Assembly (NCBI RefSeq): GCF_014836555.1
Contig: NZ_JACSQQ010000003.1
Span: 47,008-111,007, forward strand
Direction of reading: 5' to 3'
DNA: 64,000 nt
Source: Oerskovia rustica
Lineage (GTDB): Bacteria > Actinomycetota > Actinomycetes > Actinomycetales > Cellulomonadaceae
The notes under the pieces are model-generated. The model was not told the DNA's origin. It saw only the letters and a list, made by a program, of their open reading frames with translations, and did no database searches. Both the position numbers and the translations under genes were made by a program. Positions 1 through 8,594 of this stretch are shown here, one piece after another; the stretch's first letter is position 1; each line of letters opens with the position of its first letter.

Positions 1-1
1 G

Positions 2-22
2 CCCCCCCCCCCCCCCCCCCCC
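2..22. repeat. poly-C homopolymer run (21 C)
   Basis: An uninterrupted run of 21 C at the very edge of the window, ten bases beyond the stop codon of the binding-protein gene that reads leftward. A second, longer run of the same base on the same strand lies at 6433-6470. Read from the minus strand both are poly-G placed just beyond the 3' end of a leftward operon. It could be a true homopolymer or a no-signal poly-G sequencing artefact. Confidence 0.9.
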
Positions 23-31
23 ACGGCTGCA

Positions 32-1318
32 CTACTTGGTGATCTCTTCCCAGCCGGTCGTCAGCTCGGTGGCCACGCCGTCGGCGTCGATCTCCTGCGC
101 GAGGAAGCGCTGGTACGCCGGCGTCGCGACCGTGTCCTTCCACTGCGCGTACGCGTCGACGAAGAGGTACGGCGCGGAGACGAGGTGCTGCCCCGAGGAG
201 AGGATCACGTCCCAGCCGTTCTCGGTGCCGAGCTTGGCCGCGAGGGCCTCCTGCGCCGAGGTCGTCGCAGGGATGAGGGCGTCGGCCTCGTTGAGGGCGG
301 CCAGGTTGTCGGTCTGCGTGAAGAACTCGATGAACTCCGCGGACTCCTCGACGTGCGCGGAGTCGATGTTCACGGACAGGGTCTGCGGGTTGGCGGCCTG
401 CTGCGCACCCTCCGACCCCTCGAGCGGCGGGAGCACGATCCAGTCGAAGCCCTCGGGGGCGTCGGTCGCGATGTTCGCGGCCTGGAACGAGCCCTGGATC
501 GTCATGGCGACCTGCCCGGCGTAGAACGTCGCGAGCGTCTCCGAACCGGTCTGGCTCAGGGTCACCGGCAGGATCGACCTGTCCTCGAACGCCATGGCGT
601 CCACGAGGTTCGGCACGGCCATCTCGCCCTCGCCGATCGACAGCGTCGCGTCCGCGCCGCTGCCCTCGAAGTAGGTGCCGCCGAAGCCCGGCGCGAAGGA
701 CATGTACGCGGCGGTGGGGCTCTTGAGCCCCCAGCCCAGGCCGTACGTGCCGTCCTTGGTCGTGGCCTGCGCGATCGCGCGCATCTCGTCCCACGTCATG
801 GTCTCGCCCGTGGGGATCGCGACGCCCGCGGCGTCGAGCAGCGTCTTGTTCGCGAACACCATGTAGGACTGGAGCTCGGTGGGGTACGCGATGACCTTGT
901 CGTCGACCGTGACCGCGTTGAGGATGCCCTCGGGGACGTCCGCGCGGAACTCGTCGGACATGTACTCCGAGAGGTCGGCCAGGTATCCGTCCGCCGCGAA
1001 GGGCACGATGCTCGCGGCCTCGTAGTGGATGATGTCCGGCGCCGCACCACCGTTGAACTGCGTGATGAGCTTGTCGTAGATGCCGTCCCACCCCGCGGGG
1101 ACGATCTCGACCTGGACGTCGGGGTTGGCCTCGTTCCAGTCGGAGACGATGCTCTCGGTCGCGGCGATGGCCGCGGGCTGGTCGGACAGCGACTGGAACT
1201 TCAGCGTGATCGGACCGGAGTCTCCACCGGCGTCGCTGTCTCCGCCGCTTCCGCAAGCGGTGAGGAACAGGGTGCCGATCGTGAGGCATGCGGCGATGGA
1301 CGCACCACGAGTCTTCAT
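32..1318 (-). CDS. ABC sugar transporter, substrate-binding lipoprotein (CUT1 family)
   Basis: Extracellular solute-binding protein of 428 residues that captures a sugar outside the membrane and delivers it to the two permeases encoded just upstream. The start at 1318 gives a short basic N-terminus, a hydrophobic segment and the lipobox LTAC near residue 21, so the mature protein should be a lipid-anchored lipoprotein; the reading frame is open further upstream but that part lacks any signal sequence. The body has the family-1 binding-protein pattern (an APDIIHYEAAS segment, a TWDEM motif, a late GSFQAA motif). It is the last gene of a leftward operon LacI-permease-permease-binding protein. 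No ATPase gene is present, as usual where one MsiK-type ATPase serves many importers. The substrate is not identifiable from sequence. Confidence 0.9.
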   Translation of the reverse strand: MKTRGASIAACLTIGTLFLTACGSGGDSDAGGDSGPITLKFQSLSDQPAAIAATESIVSDWNEANPDVQVEIVPAGWDGIYDKLITQFNGGAAPDIIHYEAASIVPFAADGYLADLSEYMSDEFRADVPEGILNAVTVDDKVIAYPTELQSYMVFANKTLLDAAGVAIPTGETMTWDEMRAIAQATTKDGTYGLGWGLKSPTAAYMSFAPGFGGTYFEGSGADATLSIGEGEMAVPNLVDAMAFEDRSILPVTLSQTGSETLATFYAGQVAMTIQGSFQAANIATDAPEGFDWIVLPPLEGSEGAQQAANPQTLSVNIDSAHVEESAEFIEFFTQTDNLAALNEADALIPATTSAQEALAAKLGTENGWDVILSSGQHLVSAPYLFVDAYAQWKDTVATPAYQRFLAQEIDADGVATELTTGWEEITK

Positions 1319-1398
1319 GTGTCTGCCTTTCTGAGGCGTGGGGGTCGTGCGGGTGGGGTGGGTGGGACGGGTTCCGTCGAGGCGGGTGCGCACTGCGC

Positions 1399-2226
1399 TC
1401 ACCCCTTGACGGCACCGGACAGGAGTCCGCCGGTGAGCCTTTTCTGCATGATCGAGAAGAAGACGATGCTGGGGATCGCGGCCAGCACGGCGCCCGCCGC
1501 GAGCGGGCCGAGGGCGACCTTGCCCTCGCCGCCGATGAACATCTTGAGAGTGATCGGCAGCGTGTAGTTCTCGGGCGACTGGAGGAGGACGAGCGCGAAG
1601 AAGAACTCGTTCCACGACGACACGAAGCTGAACATCGCGGTCGCGACGACGCCCGGCATGAGGAGCGGGAAGACGATCTGGCGGAGCACCGTCAGGCGGC
1701 TCGCGCCGTCCATCGAGCCCGCCTCCTCGAGCTCGATCGGGATCGAGCTCACGTAGCCCTGCAGCATCCACAGCGCGAACGGCAGCGTGTACGTCGTGTG
1801 CACCAGGGTCAGGCCGACCAGGCTGTCGGTCAGGCCGATGGTCCGCAGGATGAGGAACAGCGGCAGGATGATGAGGATGACCGGGAAGACCTGGCTGACC
1901 AGGATCCACCCGACGCCCATGCCGCGGACCAGGCCCTTGAGCCGGGCCAGGACGTACGCGCCGGGCAGCGCGATGAGGAGCACGAGCGCGGTCGAGACGA
2001 GCGCGACGATCGCGGAGTTCCACGCCGAGCGCACGAGGCCCTGGCGTTCGAGCGCGGCCGAGTAGTTGCCCCACTCGACGTCCTGCGGGATCAGGCTCAC
2101 GGTGAGCGAGTTGAGCTCCCCCGACGACTTGAGCGACGCCGAGATGAGCCACAGCAGCGGGAAGCCGAGGAAGACGATGTAGAAGCACAGCGCCACGTAC
2201 TGGGCTGGCCGGACGAGATGACGCAT
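1399..2226 (-). CDS. carbohydrate ABC transporter permease (MalG-like)
   Basis: Inner-membrane permease of 275 residues, one half of the channel of a CUT1 sugar importer. The N-terminus carries the first membrane segment (FYIVFLGFPLLWLISASLK) and there are about six in all. The EAA loop that docks to the ATPase is seen as EAGSMDGASRLTVLRQIVFPLLMPG around residues 167-192, with the conserved EAA-x3-G pattern slightly altered. It starts 4 nt after the stop of the preceding permease, so the two are probably translated as a coupled pair, and it is followed after 80 nt by the binding-protein gene. The family assignment is clear; the sugar is unknown. Confidence 0.92.
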   Translation of the reverse strand: MRHLVRPAQYVALCFYIVFLGFPLLWLISASLKSSGELNSLTVSLIPQDVEWGNYSAALERQGLVRSAWNSAIVALVSTALVLLIALPGAYVLARLKGLVRGMGVGWILVSQVFPVILIILPLFLILRTIGLTDSLVGLTLVHTTYTLPFALWMLQGYVSSIPIELEEAGSMDGASRLTVLRQIVFPLLMPGVVATAMFSFVSSWNEFFFALVLLQSPENYTLPITLKMFIGGEGKVALGPLAAGAVLAAIPSIVFFSIMQKRLTGGLLSGAVKG

Positions 2227-2230
2227 CAGA

Positions 2231-3199
2231 TCACTTCCCCGTGCTGTCGCGGTCTTGGCGGAACTGGGACCACAGGTAGATCGCGAGCAGGAGGACGACG
2301 ACGACCACGAGCACGACGCCCATGGCGGCCGCGTAGCCGATGTTCCTGTTCTTGAACGCCTCGAGGTACGTGTAGAGCATCGGCAGCATGGTGCGGCCGC
2401 CCGGTCCGCCCTCCGTCAGCACGTAGACCAGGGAGAACGAGTTGAAGTTCCAGATGAAGTTGAGCGAGGTGATCGACGTGATGATGGGCCGCAGGCTCGG
2501 GAGCGTGACCGCGGTGAACCGGCGCCACGCGTTCGCGCCGTCGATCGCCGCGGCCTCGTGGAGCTCGTCGGGGATCTGCTGGAGCCCGGCGAGCAGCGTC
2601 ACGGTGGTCTGCGGCATGCCGACCCAGATGCCCACGACGATCACGGCCGGCAGCGCGGTCGAGAAGTCCGCGAGCCAGTTGATGTCGTCGGGCAGGCCCA
2701 CGCTGCCGAGGAACGCGTTGAGCGGCCCGGCGTTGGGCGAGTAGATCATCCGCCACATGATCGCGACGACCACGGGTGGCATGGCCCACGGGATGAGCGC
2801 GAGCACCCGGGTCAGGCCCTGGAGCTTGAGGTCGGAGTTGAGCAGGAGCGCGAGGCCCATGGCCGCGACGAGCTGGAGCAGCGTCACGGAGACGGCCCAG
2901 ATCATGCCGATCCGGAACGAGTCCCAGAAGAACGAGTTGTCGGCCAGACGGACGAAGTTGTCCATCCCGACGAACGCGTACTCGGGGTTGCGGACCAGGC
3001 GGGCGTCGGTGAACGCGAGGCCCACGCCGACGAGGAGGGGCGCGACGCTCAGGACGAGGATCGGGAGCAGCGACGGGATGACGAGGGCGATGGCCTCGCG
3101 CCGCTTCGAGCGGGCCATCCCTCCGGTCCGGCGCGGCTTCGGCCGCTGGGGTGCGGGGGCGGTCGGTCGGGGGCCGGCCTCCACGGTGGGGGCTGTCAT
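2231..3199 (-). CDS. carbohydrate ABC transporter permease (MalF-like)
   Basis: Permease of 322 residues, partner of the permease that follows. A proline-rich, basic cytoplasmic N-terminus of about 30 residues precedes six membrane segments, the first being ALVIPSLLPILVLSVAPLLV. The EAA loop is well kept: ELHEAAAIDGANAWRRF, followed by TLPSLRPI. Its ATG overlaps the stop codon of the LacI gene by 4 nt (ATGA), so regulator and transporter are one transcript and probably translationally coupled. CUT1 family; substrate not inferable. Confidence 0.92.
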   Translation of the reverse strand: MTAPTVEAGPRPTAPAPQRPKPRRTGGMARSKRREAIALVIPSLLPILVLSVAPLLVGVGLAFTDARLVRNPEYAFVGMDNFVRLADNSFFWDSFRIGMIWAVSVTLLQLVAAMGLALLLNSDLKLQGLTRVLALIPWAMPPVVVAIMWRMIYSPNAGPLNAFLGSVGLPDDINWLADFSTALPAVIVVGIWVGMPQTTVTLLAGLQQIPDELHEAAAIDGANAWRRFTAVTLPSLRPIITSITSLNFIWNFNSFSLVYVLTEGGPGGRTMLPMLYTYLEAFKNRNIGYAAAMGVVLVVVVVLLLAIYLWSQFRQDRDSTGK

Positions 3200-4236
3200 G
3201 ACTTCTCTCCGTCGAGTACGTCGGTCGGTCGGGTGGATTCGCGGACGAGGAGGGTCGGTCCCACGTCCACGTGCCGGGTCTCCTGGTCGCTGCCCTCGAC
3301 CAGTCCGAGCAGGAGCTGGGCGGCCCGCCGACCACGTTCGGCGGATCCCAGGGAGACGCTCGTGAGGCTCGGGTAGAAGACGCGGCCGATCTCGGTGTCG
3401 TCCATGCCGGTCACGGCGAGGTCGGTGGGGACGTCGAGGCCGCTCTGGCGCGCCGCGTGCATCGCGCCGATCGCGAGCAGGTCGTTGGCCGCGACGATCG
3501 CGTCGAGGCCGCCGGCAGCGGCGTTGCGCTCGATGAGCGTGCGCGCGGCGGCGAGACCGGCGGCGACCGTGAAGTCCTCGGCGATCTCGACGTCGACGTG
3601 CTCGGCGGCGAACCCTGGAGCGGCGACGGCGGCGTCGAAGCCGCGCTGGCGTGCCTCACCGGGGGTCGTGTCGAGGGGGCCGTTGAGGAACGCGATGCGG
3701 CGGCGGCCGATGTCGAGCAGGTGGGTCACGGCCTGGCCGATCCCGCCCGCGGAGTCGGTCGACACCGAGTCGATGCCGTGGGCGCCGAGCGATCGTCCGA
3801 TCACGACGACCGGCACCGCGGACTCGTGGATCGCGCGGACGAGCTCCTCGCTCATGCGCAGGGGGCTGAGGACGATCCCGTCGACCATGCCGTTCGCGAG
3901 GCTGCGCACGAGGTCCGTGGTGGACTCCGCCGTGTCGCCCGTGGTCGTCACGACGACCCGGTAGCCGTAGGGCGCGATGACCGCGTGGATCGCGGACATC
4001 ATCTCGACGTAGACCTGGTTGCCGATGTCGGCGACCGCGAAGGCGATCTGGAACGTGCGGCGCATGCGCAGCGAGCGTCCGACGGCGTCGGGGCTGTATC
4101 CGAGCTCGTCGGCGGCGGCGCGCACGCGCTCGACCATGGCCTTGCTGGCGCCGGAGCCGTGCAGCGCTCGGGAGGTCGAGGCGAGCGACACCCCTGCGCG
4201 CTCGGCGACCTCGTTCAACGTTGCACGTGGTGCCAT
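3196..4236 (-). CDS. LacI-family transcriptional repressor
   Basis: A 346-residue regulator with an N-terminal helix-turn-helix (TLNEVAERAGVSLASTSRALHG, given in part: residues 6-27) and a periplasmic-binding-protein-like ligand domain. The start at 4236 is chosen because it puts the HTH at the N-terminus; the open frame runs 57 codons further upstream through the operator region without family similarity. As first gene of the leftward transport operon it is likely autoregulated: two perfect GGAAACGTTTCC palindromes lie 45-95 bp upstream of its start. The effector is probably the transported sugar. The HTH core reads SLASTSRALHG rather than the commoner TVSRVLNG, which may affect operator preference. 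Confidence 0.92.
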   Translation of the reverse strand: MAPRATLNEVAERAGVSLASTSRALHGSGASKAMVERVRAAADELGYSPDAVGRSLRMRRTFQIAFAVADIGNQVYVEMMSAIHAVIAPYGYRVVVTTTGDTAESTTDLVRSLANGMVDGIVLSPLRMSEELVRAIHESAVPVVVIGRSLGAHGIDSVSTDSAGGIGQAVTHLLDIGRRRIAFLNGPLDTTPGEARQRGFDAAVAAPGFAAEHVDVEIAEDFTVAAGLAAARTLIERNAAAGGLDAIVAANDLLAIGAMHAARQSGLDVPTDLAVTGMDDTEIGRVFYPSLTSVSLGSAERGRRAAQLLLGLVEGSDQETRHVDVGPTLLVRESTRPTDVLDGEKS

Positions 4237-4280
4237 CGGTTCCTGCCCTCTCCGTCGAAGGTGGTGCGGAAGATCTCGAT

Positions 4281-4329
4281 TTGGAAACGTTTCCAACGCA
4301 GCGGTGCGAAAGACTCTGGAAACGTTTCC
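4281..4329. promoter_or_regulatory. pair of LacI-type operators, GGAAACGTTTCC
   Basis: Two copies of the 12-bp perfect palindrome GGAAACGTTTCC lie at 4283-4294 (extended to TTGGAAACGTTTCCAA, 4281-4296) and 4318-4329, 35 bp apart centre to centre. They sit just upstream of the leftward LacI-permease-permease-binding-protein operon. The central CG step and the half sites are typical of LacI-family operators. Assignment to the adjacent LacI is inference from position. Confidence 0.8.
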
Positions 4330-4506
4330 GGATTGAGAGGCACTCTTGCACGCGGCCTCGGAGGGTGTCAACCGCCGGGCGGTTCCGGGCCCGACGACGG
4401 AGCCCACCTTCCGCGCGAGGGCGCGCTCCGACGTCGGGCAGGACCGGGCCGCGGGCTCTCCTCTCCGGGCCTGGGCTCCTCATGCGTGTGCGCTACCCTC
4501 GCGGGC

Positions 4507-5664
4507 ATGCCGATGACGTCACGCAGGGACCCCGCCGTGCTCGTCGCCGGGCTGGTCACCTCGATCCTGTGGGTCGGGACGGCGGTCCTGAGCGACTGGG
4601 TCCACGCGAACTTCACGTACCGGGTCCACAGCGCGCTCGTCCGCACGTTCCTCCCCCACCCGAACGGCACGGTCCCGGGCGGTTCGGCGATCACGGGTCA
4701 GACGATCCTCGCGGCGCTCCTCGCAGGGCTGGTCGTCATGGTCGTGGCGTACCTCGCGACGCGACGCCTGCCTCGACGCACCGGCACGTGGGGCGTCTTC
4801 CTCGGGACGTGGCTCGGGGTCGTGGCCGGCGGCACCGCGGGGTCCGTCGCGGACACGGTCGCGGACATCTCCTTCCCCGCCCCCCTGAACCCGGCGTTCC
4901 ATCTCCTCTCCGCGTCGTTCGACGGCGGCTGGTGGGGGCTCGTCAACGGCTGGCTCGTCGGGATCGCGCTCGTCGGGGCCCTCGCCCTGACGAACCGTTC
5001 CGCCGAGGAGGCGCTCCCCGCGACGCGCAGGGCGCGCAAGCCGCTGCGGGCCCGCGCCTGGCCGACCGTGCTCACCGCCGGGCTGACGGCCGCGCTCGTG
5101 TGGGTCGTGCTCGGGGCCGGCAGCTCGTGGCTCGTGTGGCACCGCAGCGCCCGGGGCCCGATCGACCTCGTCGCGGAGGTGGCCACGGGGGCGATGATCT
5201 TCCGCTTCGCGCCGCAAGGACGACCGGTCCAGGGCATGGAGGTGGCCCTCGCCCTGGTCGTGGGCCTGCTCGTCGCGGGCGGGACGTGGCTCGCGACCCG
5301 ACGGCTCCCGCCGAGCGCGGGGCGCTGGACCCTGGTGCTCGCGGTCTGGTTCGCCGCCGTCGCCGCCGCGACGGTCCCCGCGGCGACCCGGTCGTTCACG
5401 ACGTACACCGCGTTCGGGCTGCACTCGGCCACCATGAACATGGTGCTGCCCGTCGTGCAGGCGAGCCTCTTCTGGCCGCTCGTGACCGGCTGGGTCGCGG
5501 GTCTGGTCGCCGTCCTCGTGTACGCCAGGACAGGCGGTGCAGCGCCCACGGACGTCTCCCCCGAGGACTCCCCCGACCCGGGCGACCGCCCCGAGCCGGA
5601 CGTCGAGGAAGGCTCCCGGAGCGCACTGCACACCGATGCCGAGGAGCGCTCGCTCGTCCCCTAG
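4507..5664 (+). CDS. integral membrane protein with internal duplication
   Basis: Unrecognised 385-residue membrane protein with about eight hydrophobic segments. It is built from two homologous halves (about residues 8-160 and 186-340): VLVAGLVTSILWV aligns with VLTAGLTAALVWV, and AYLATRRLPRRTGTWGVFLGTWLG with TWLATRRLPPSAGRWTLVLAVWFA, an offset of roughly 178 residues. The halves are joined by a basic linker (TRRARKPLRARAWP) and the C-terminal 45 residues are acidic and hydrophilic. ATG at 4507 or 4513 are both possible. It lies between a leftward transport operon and the GH19 gene with no clear operon partner. Function unknown; transporter-like or scaffold roles are equally possible. Confidence 0.75.
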   Translation: MPMTSRRDPAVLVAGLVTSILWVGTAVLSDWVHANFTYRVHSALVRTFLPHPNGTVPGGSAITGQTILAALLAGLVVMVVAYLATRRLPRRTGTWGVFLGTWLGVVAGGTAGSVADTVADISFPAPLNPAFHLLSASFDGGWWGLVNGWLVGIALVGALALTNRSAEEALPATRRARKPLRARAWPTVLTAGLTAALVWVVLGAGSSWLVWHRSARGPIDLVAEVATGAMIFRFAPQGRPVQGMEVALALVVGLLVAGGTWLATRRLPPSAGRWTLVLAVWFAAVAAATVPAATRSFTTYTAFGLHSATMNMVLPVVQASLFWPLVTGWVAGLVAVLVYARTGGAAPTDVSPEDSPDPGDRPEPDVEEGSRSALHTDAEERSLVP

Positions 5665-5689
5665 GGTGACCGCTGAACGCAGGCGGGGC

Positions 5690-5716
5690 ACCGACGAGTC
5701 ACCGACGAGTCGTCGG
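5690..5716. repeat. direct repeat and 15-bp palindrome upstream of the GH19 gene
   Basis: The 11-mer ACCGACGAGTC occurs twice in tandem (5690-5700 and 5701-5711), and the second copy forms the perfect palindrome CCGACGAGTCGTCGG at 5702-5716. It lies 39-53 bp upstream of the start of the GH19 gene, a plausible operator position. No regulator can be assigned. Confidence 0.5.
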
Positions 5717-5754
5717 ACGACGTTCCGCCGGGGACAGTGACGAGAGGGTGGCTC

Positions 5755-6408
5755 ATGGCTGAGACAGGTTCGACGAGCGGCATCACGACGGGCTTCGTGG
5801 TGACCGAGGCGCAGTTCGAGGAGATGTTCCCGGACCGCAACCCGTTCTACACGTACGCGGGCCTGGTCGCCGCGACCGAGGCGTACCCGGAGTTCGCGAC
5901 GTCGGGCGGTCCCGAGATCGCTGCCCGCGAGGCCGCGGCGTTCCTCGCGAACGTGAGCCACGAGAGCACGGGCCTGCTCCACGTGAGCGAGCTCAACACG
6001 GCCGTGTACTCGCACTACTGCGACCCGTCGCAGCCGTACGGGTGCCCCGCGGGACAGGACGCCTACTACGGCAAGGGCCCCATCCAGCTCTCCTGGAACT
6101 TCAACTACAAGGCCGCGGGCGACGCCCTGGGCATCGACCTGCTGAACAACCCGTTCCTCGTCGAGACGGACCCGACCGTCGCCTGGAAGACCGCGCTCTG
6201 GTACTGGAACACGCAGCCCGGCGAGGGCACCATGACGTGCCACGAGGCGATCGTCGGGGAGCACGGCTTCCGCGAGACGATCCGCGCGATCAACGGCCCG
6301 CTCGAGTGCGACGGCGGCAACCCGCGCCAGGTCGCGAACCGGGTCGCGCTGTTCCGCCGCTACGCCGAGTTCCTGGGCACCACGACGGGCGACGCCCTGA
6401 CCTGCTGA
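5755..6408 (+). CDS. GH19 chitinase-family catalytic domain
   Basis: A 217-residue protein consisting almost only of a glycoside hydrolase family 19 catalytic domain, which cleaves beta-1,4 GlcNAc chains of chitin by inversion. The catalytic pair is visible: E70 in SHESTG and E79 in VSELN, with the family hallmark YYGKGPIQLSWNFNY at residues 104-118 and INGPLECDGG near the end. Start at 5755 is preferred over GTG 5737 because GAGAGGG lies 6 nt before the ATG. Odd: there is no signal peptide and no carbohydrate-binding module, whereas actinobacterial GH19 chitinases are usually secreted multi-domain enzymes. Either it uses another export or release route (as endolysins do), or an upstream part has been lost. 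The hydrolase family is clear, the substrate is not proven. Confidence 0.9.
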   Translation: MAETGSTSGITTGFVVTEAQFEEMFPDRNPFYTYAGLVAATEAYPEFATSGGPEIAAREAAAFLANVSHESTGLLHVSELNTAVYSHYCDPSQPYGCPAGQDAYYGKGPIQLSWNFNYKAAGDALGIDLLNNPFLVETDPTVAWKTALWYWNTQPGEGTMTCHEAIVGEHGFRETIRAINGPLECDGGNPRQVANRVALFRRYAEFLGTTTGDALTC

Positions 6409-6431
6409 GGCCCGCGGCACGACGGCGGAGC

Positions 6432-6485
<54 letters not shown>

Positions 6486-6535
6486 AGTCGGGGAGGACGA
6501 CGTACGGCGCGGGCCCTGTGGACGGGGCCGGGGGG

Positions 6536-7648
6536 CTAGGCCGAGTCCCTCACCACGAGCGACGTCGGCAGCGTGATGGCCGCAGGCTCCTGGCCCTCGA
6601 CGACCTCGAGCAGCAGCCGCACCATCTCGGCGCTGATGCGCTCGAAAGGCTGCCGCATGGTCGTGAGTGCGGGGTGGAGCGACGCGGCGACGCCCGAGTC
6701 GTCGAACCCGCCCACGGCCACGTCCTGCGGGACGCGCCGACCCGCCGCCTGGAGCGCGACGAGCGCGCCCGCCGCCATGAGGTCGGACGCGACGAACACG
6801 GCGTCGAGGTCGGGACGGCGCTCGAGCAGCTCGGCCATCGCGAGCCGACCCCGCTCGCGCGAGTAGTCGCCGTGCGCGACGAGCGACTCGTCGAACCGGT
6901 CCCCCAGGGCGTCGCGGTACCCGTCGAGGCGCAGCGTCCCGCCCGGGGTGTCGAGCGGCCCCGTGATCGTCGCGACGCGCGTGCGTCCCGAGTCGATCAG
7001 GTGCTGCGTCATGGTCCGCGCCCCGGCACGGTCGTCGGCCGCGACGTACCCGACGCGCCCCTCGTACCCGAGCGGCACACCGCATGCGACGGTCGGCACC
7101 TTGAGCTTGAGCAGCTCGGCCAGCATCGGGTTGCCCTGGTGCGAGCTGATGAGCAGGACGCCGTCGACGTGGCCCGCCGCGACGTACCCGCCGATCCGGC
7201 GACGCTCCTCGGGGGTCCCCGCGACCATGAGCAGCAGCGGCATCTCGCGCTTGGCGAGCTCCTCGGCCGCGCCTCGCAGCAGGATCGAGAAGTTGGGGTC
7301 CTCGAAGAGCAGGTGCTGCGGCTCGGTGAGCAGGAACGCGATCGAGTTCGACCGCCCCGTCACGAGGCTGCGAGCGTGCTGGTTCGCGGCGTACCCCGTG
7401 GTCCGGATCGCCTCGTTGACGGCAGCGAGCGCGTCGGGCGAGACCCAGTGGCCTCCGTTGATCACGCGGGACACGGTCCCGCGCGAGACGCCTGCGGCAG
7501 CGGCGACGTCGCGGATCGTGGGACGTCGCTTCGTGCTGCCCGACGGCGCCGCGCGCCTCTCGCGGGCAGGCTGCGGTGCGACCCCCGGCTCCTGCTCGGG
7601 GGCGGCGTCCTCACCAGGTTGCTCCACGACACGTGAGTCTAGGGACAT
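6536..7648 (-). CDS. LacI-family repressor of the galactan locus
   Basis: A 370-residue LacI-family regulator with an unusual 40-residue hydrophilic N-terminal extension before the HTH (TIRDVAAAAGVSRGTVSRV, about residues 44-62). The ligand domain is complete and ends SLVVRDSA. It is the last gene of a leftward operon (binding protein, two permeases, regulator), starting 3 nt after the permease stop. By position it is the likely controller of the divergent transport operon and GH42-GH53 pair; the candidate operators are the two CTGTG-N6-CACAG sites at 11049 and 11138. A shorter start cannot be excluded because the extension has no recognisable domain. Confidence 0.9.
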   Translation of the reverse strand: MSLDSRVVEQPGEDAAPEQEPGVAPQPARERRAAPSGSTKRRPTIRDVAAAAGVSRGTVSRVINGGHWVSPDALAAVNEAIRTTGYAANQHARSLVTGRSNSIAFLLTEPQHLLFEDPNFSILLRGAAEELAKREMPLLLMVAGTPEERRRIGGYVAAGHVDGVLLISSHQGNPMLAELLKLKVPTVACGVPLGYEGRVGYVAADDRAGARTMTQHLIDSGRTRVATITGPLDTPGGTLRLDGYRDALGDRFDESLVAHGDYSRERGRLAMAELLERRPDLDAVFVASDLMAAGALVALQAAGRRVPQDVAVGGFDDSGVAASLHPALTTMRQPFERISAEMVRLLLEVVEGQEPAAITLPTSLVVRDSA

Positions 7649-7650
7649 CC

Positions 7651-8592
7651 TCAGGCCTTGACCGCGCCGGCGGCCAGGTCGACCTGCCAGTAGCGCTGCA
7701 GGAGCAGGAACAGGGCGACGAGCGGGACGATCGACAGGAGCGCCCCGGTGATGACGAGCGTGTACAGCGCGGGCTGCGACGCACCCTGGTTGAGCAGCCC
7801 GGAGAGCCCCACCGTCAGGGGGAAGAGCTTGTCGTCGCCGAGCATGATGTACGGCAGCATGAAGTTGTTCCAGATCGCGACGAACTGGAACAGGAAGACC
7901 GTGACGAGCCCCGGGGCCATCATGGGCATCGCGACCTGCGCGAACGTGCGGAGCTCGCTCGCGCCGTCGGTCCGCGCGGCCTCGACGATCTCGTCGGGGA
8001 TCGAGGCGCCCGCGTAGATCCGGGCCAGGTAGATCCCGTAGGGGCTGATGATGCTCGGCAGGAGCACGGCCCAGTACGTGTTCGTGAGACCGACCTGGGC
8101 CATGAGCAGGTACTGCGGGATCGCGAGGACGACGCCCGGCACGAGGACGCCCGCGAGGAGCATGTTGAAGACCGCGGTCTTCCCGCGGAAACGGTACTTC
8201 GCGAGCGCGTAGCCGGCCATCGCGGACACGACGACCGAGAGCATGGCGCCGACCCCGGCGTAGAGGGCCGTGTTCGCCATCCATCGCCAGAACAGCCCGC
8301 CCCGGTAGGCGTTGAGGTCGGAAACGTTGTCCAGGAGGTGCGTCGAGGGCGCGAACGTGAACGTCGAGAAGAGCTCGCTCCCCGACTTGGTCGACGCGAC
8401 GACGACCCACAGCACGGGCAGAAGACAGTACAGCGCGCCCACGAGCAGGATCGCGGTCGCGGCCCCGCTCGGCCGTTCGCCCACCGACCGGTGGCCGGTC
8501 CGGGGGACGCGTCGGGTACGAGGCAGGACGGAGCCCGCCCGGGAGCCGGCGGTCTCGGCGACGAGCGCGGTCTCAGCGGCGTCGGTAGTCAT
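7651..8592 (-). CDS. carbohydrate ABC transporter permease (MalG-like)
   Basis: A 313-residue CUT1 permease. About 42 hydrophilic residues precede the first membrane segment (AILLVGALYCLLPVLWVVVA). The EAA loop reads EIVEAARTDGASELRTFAQV, followed by MPMMAPGLV. AGGAG lies before the ATG at 8592, which begins only 3 nt past the stop of the preceding permease. The context (GH42 beta-galactosidase and GH53 galactanase across the divergent promoter) suggests import of beta-1,4-galacto-oligosaccharides, an inference from neighbours rather than from the protein itself. Confidence 0.92.
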   Translation of the reverse strand: MTTDAAETALVAETAGSRAGSVLPRTRRVPRTGHRSVGERPSGAATAILLVGALYCLLPVLWVVVASTKSGSELFSTFTFAPSTHLLDNVSDLNAYRGGLFWRWMANTALYAGVGAMLSVVVSAMAGYALAKYRFRGKTAVFNMLLAGVLVPGVVLAIPQYLLMAQVGLTNTYWAVLLPSIISPYGIYLARIYAGASIPDEIVEAARTDGASELRTFAQVAMPMMAPGLVTVFLFQFVAIWNNFMLPYIMLGDDKLFPLTVGLSGLLNQGASQPALYTLVITGALLSIVPLVALFLLLQRYWQVDLAAGAVKA

Positions 8593-8594
8593 GG

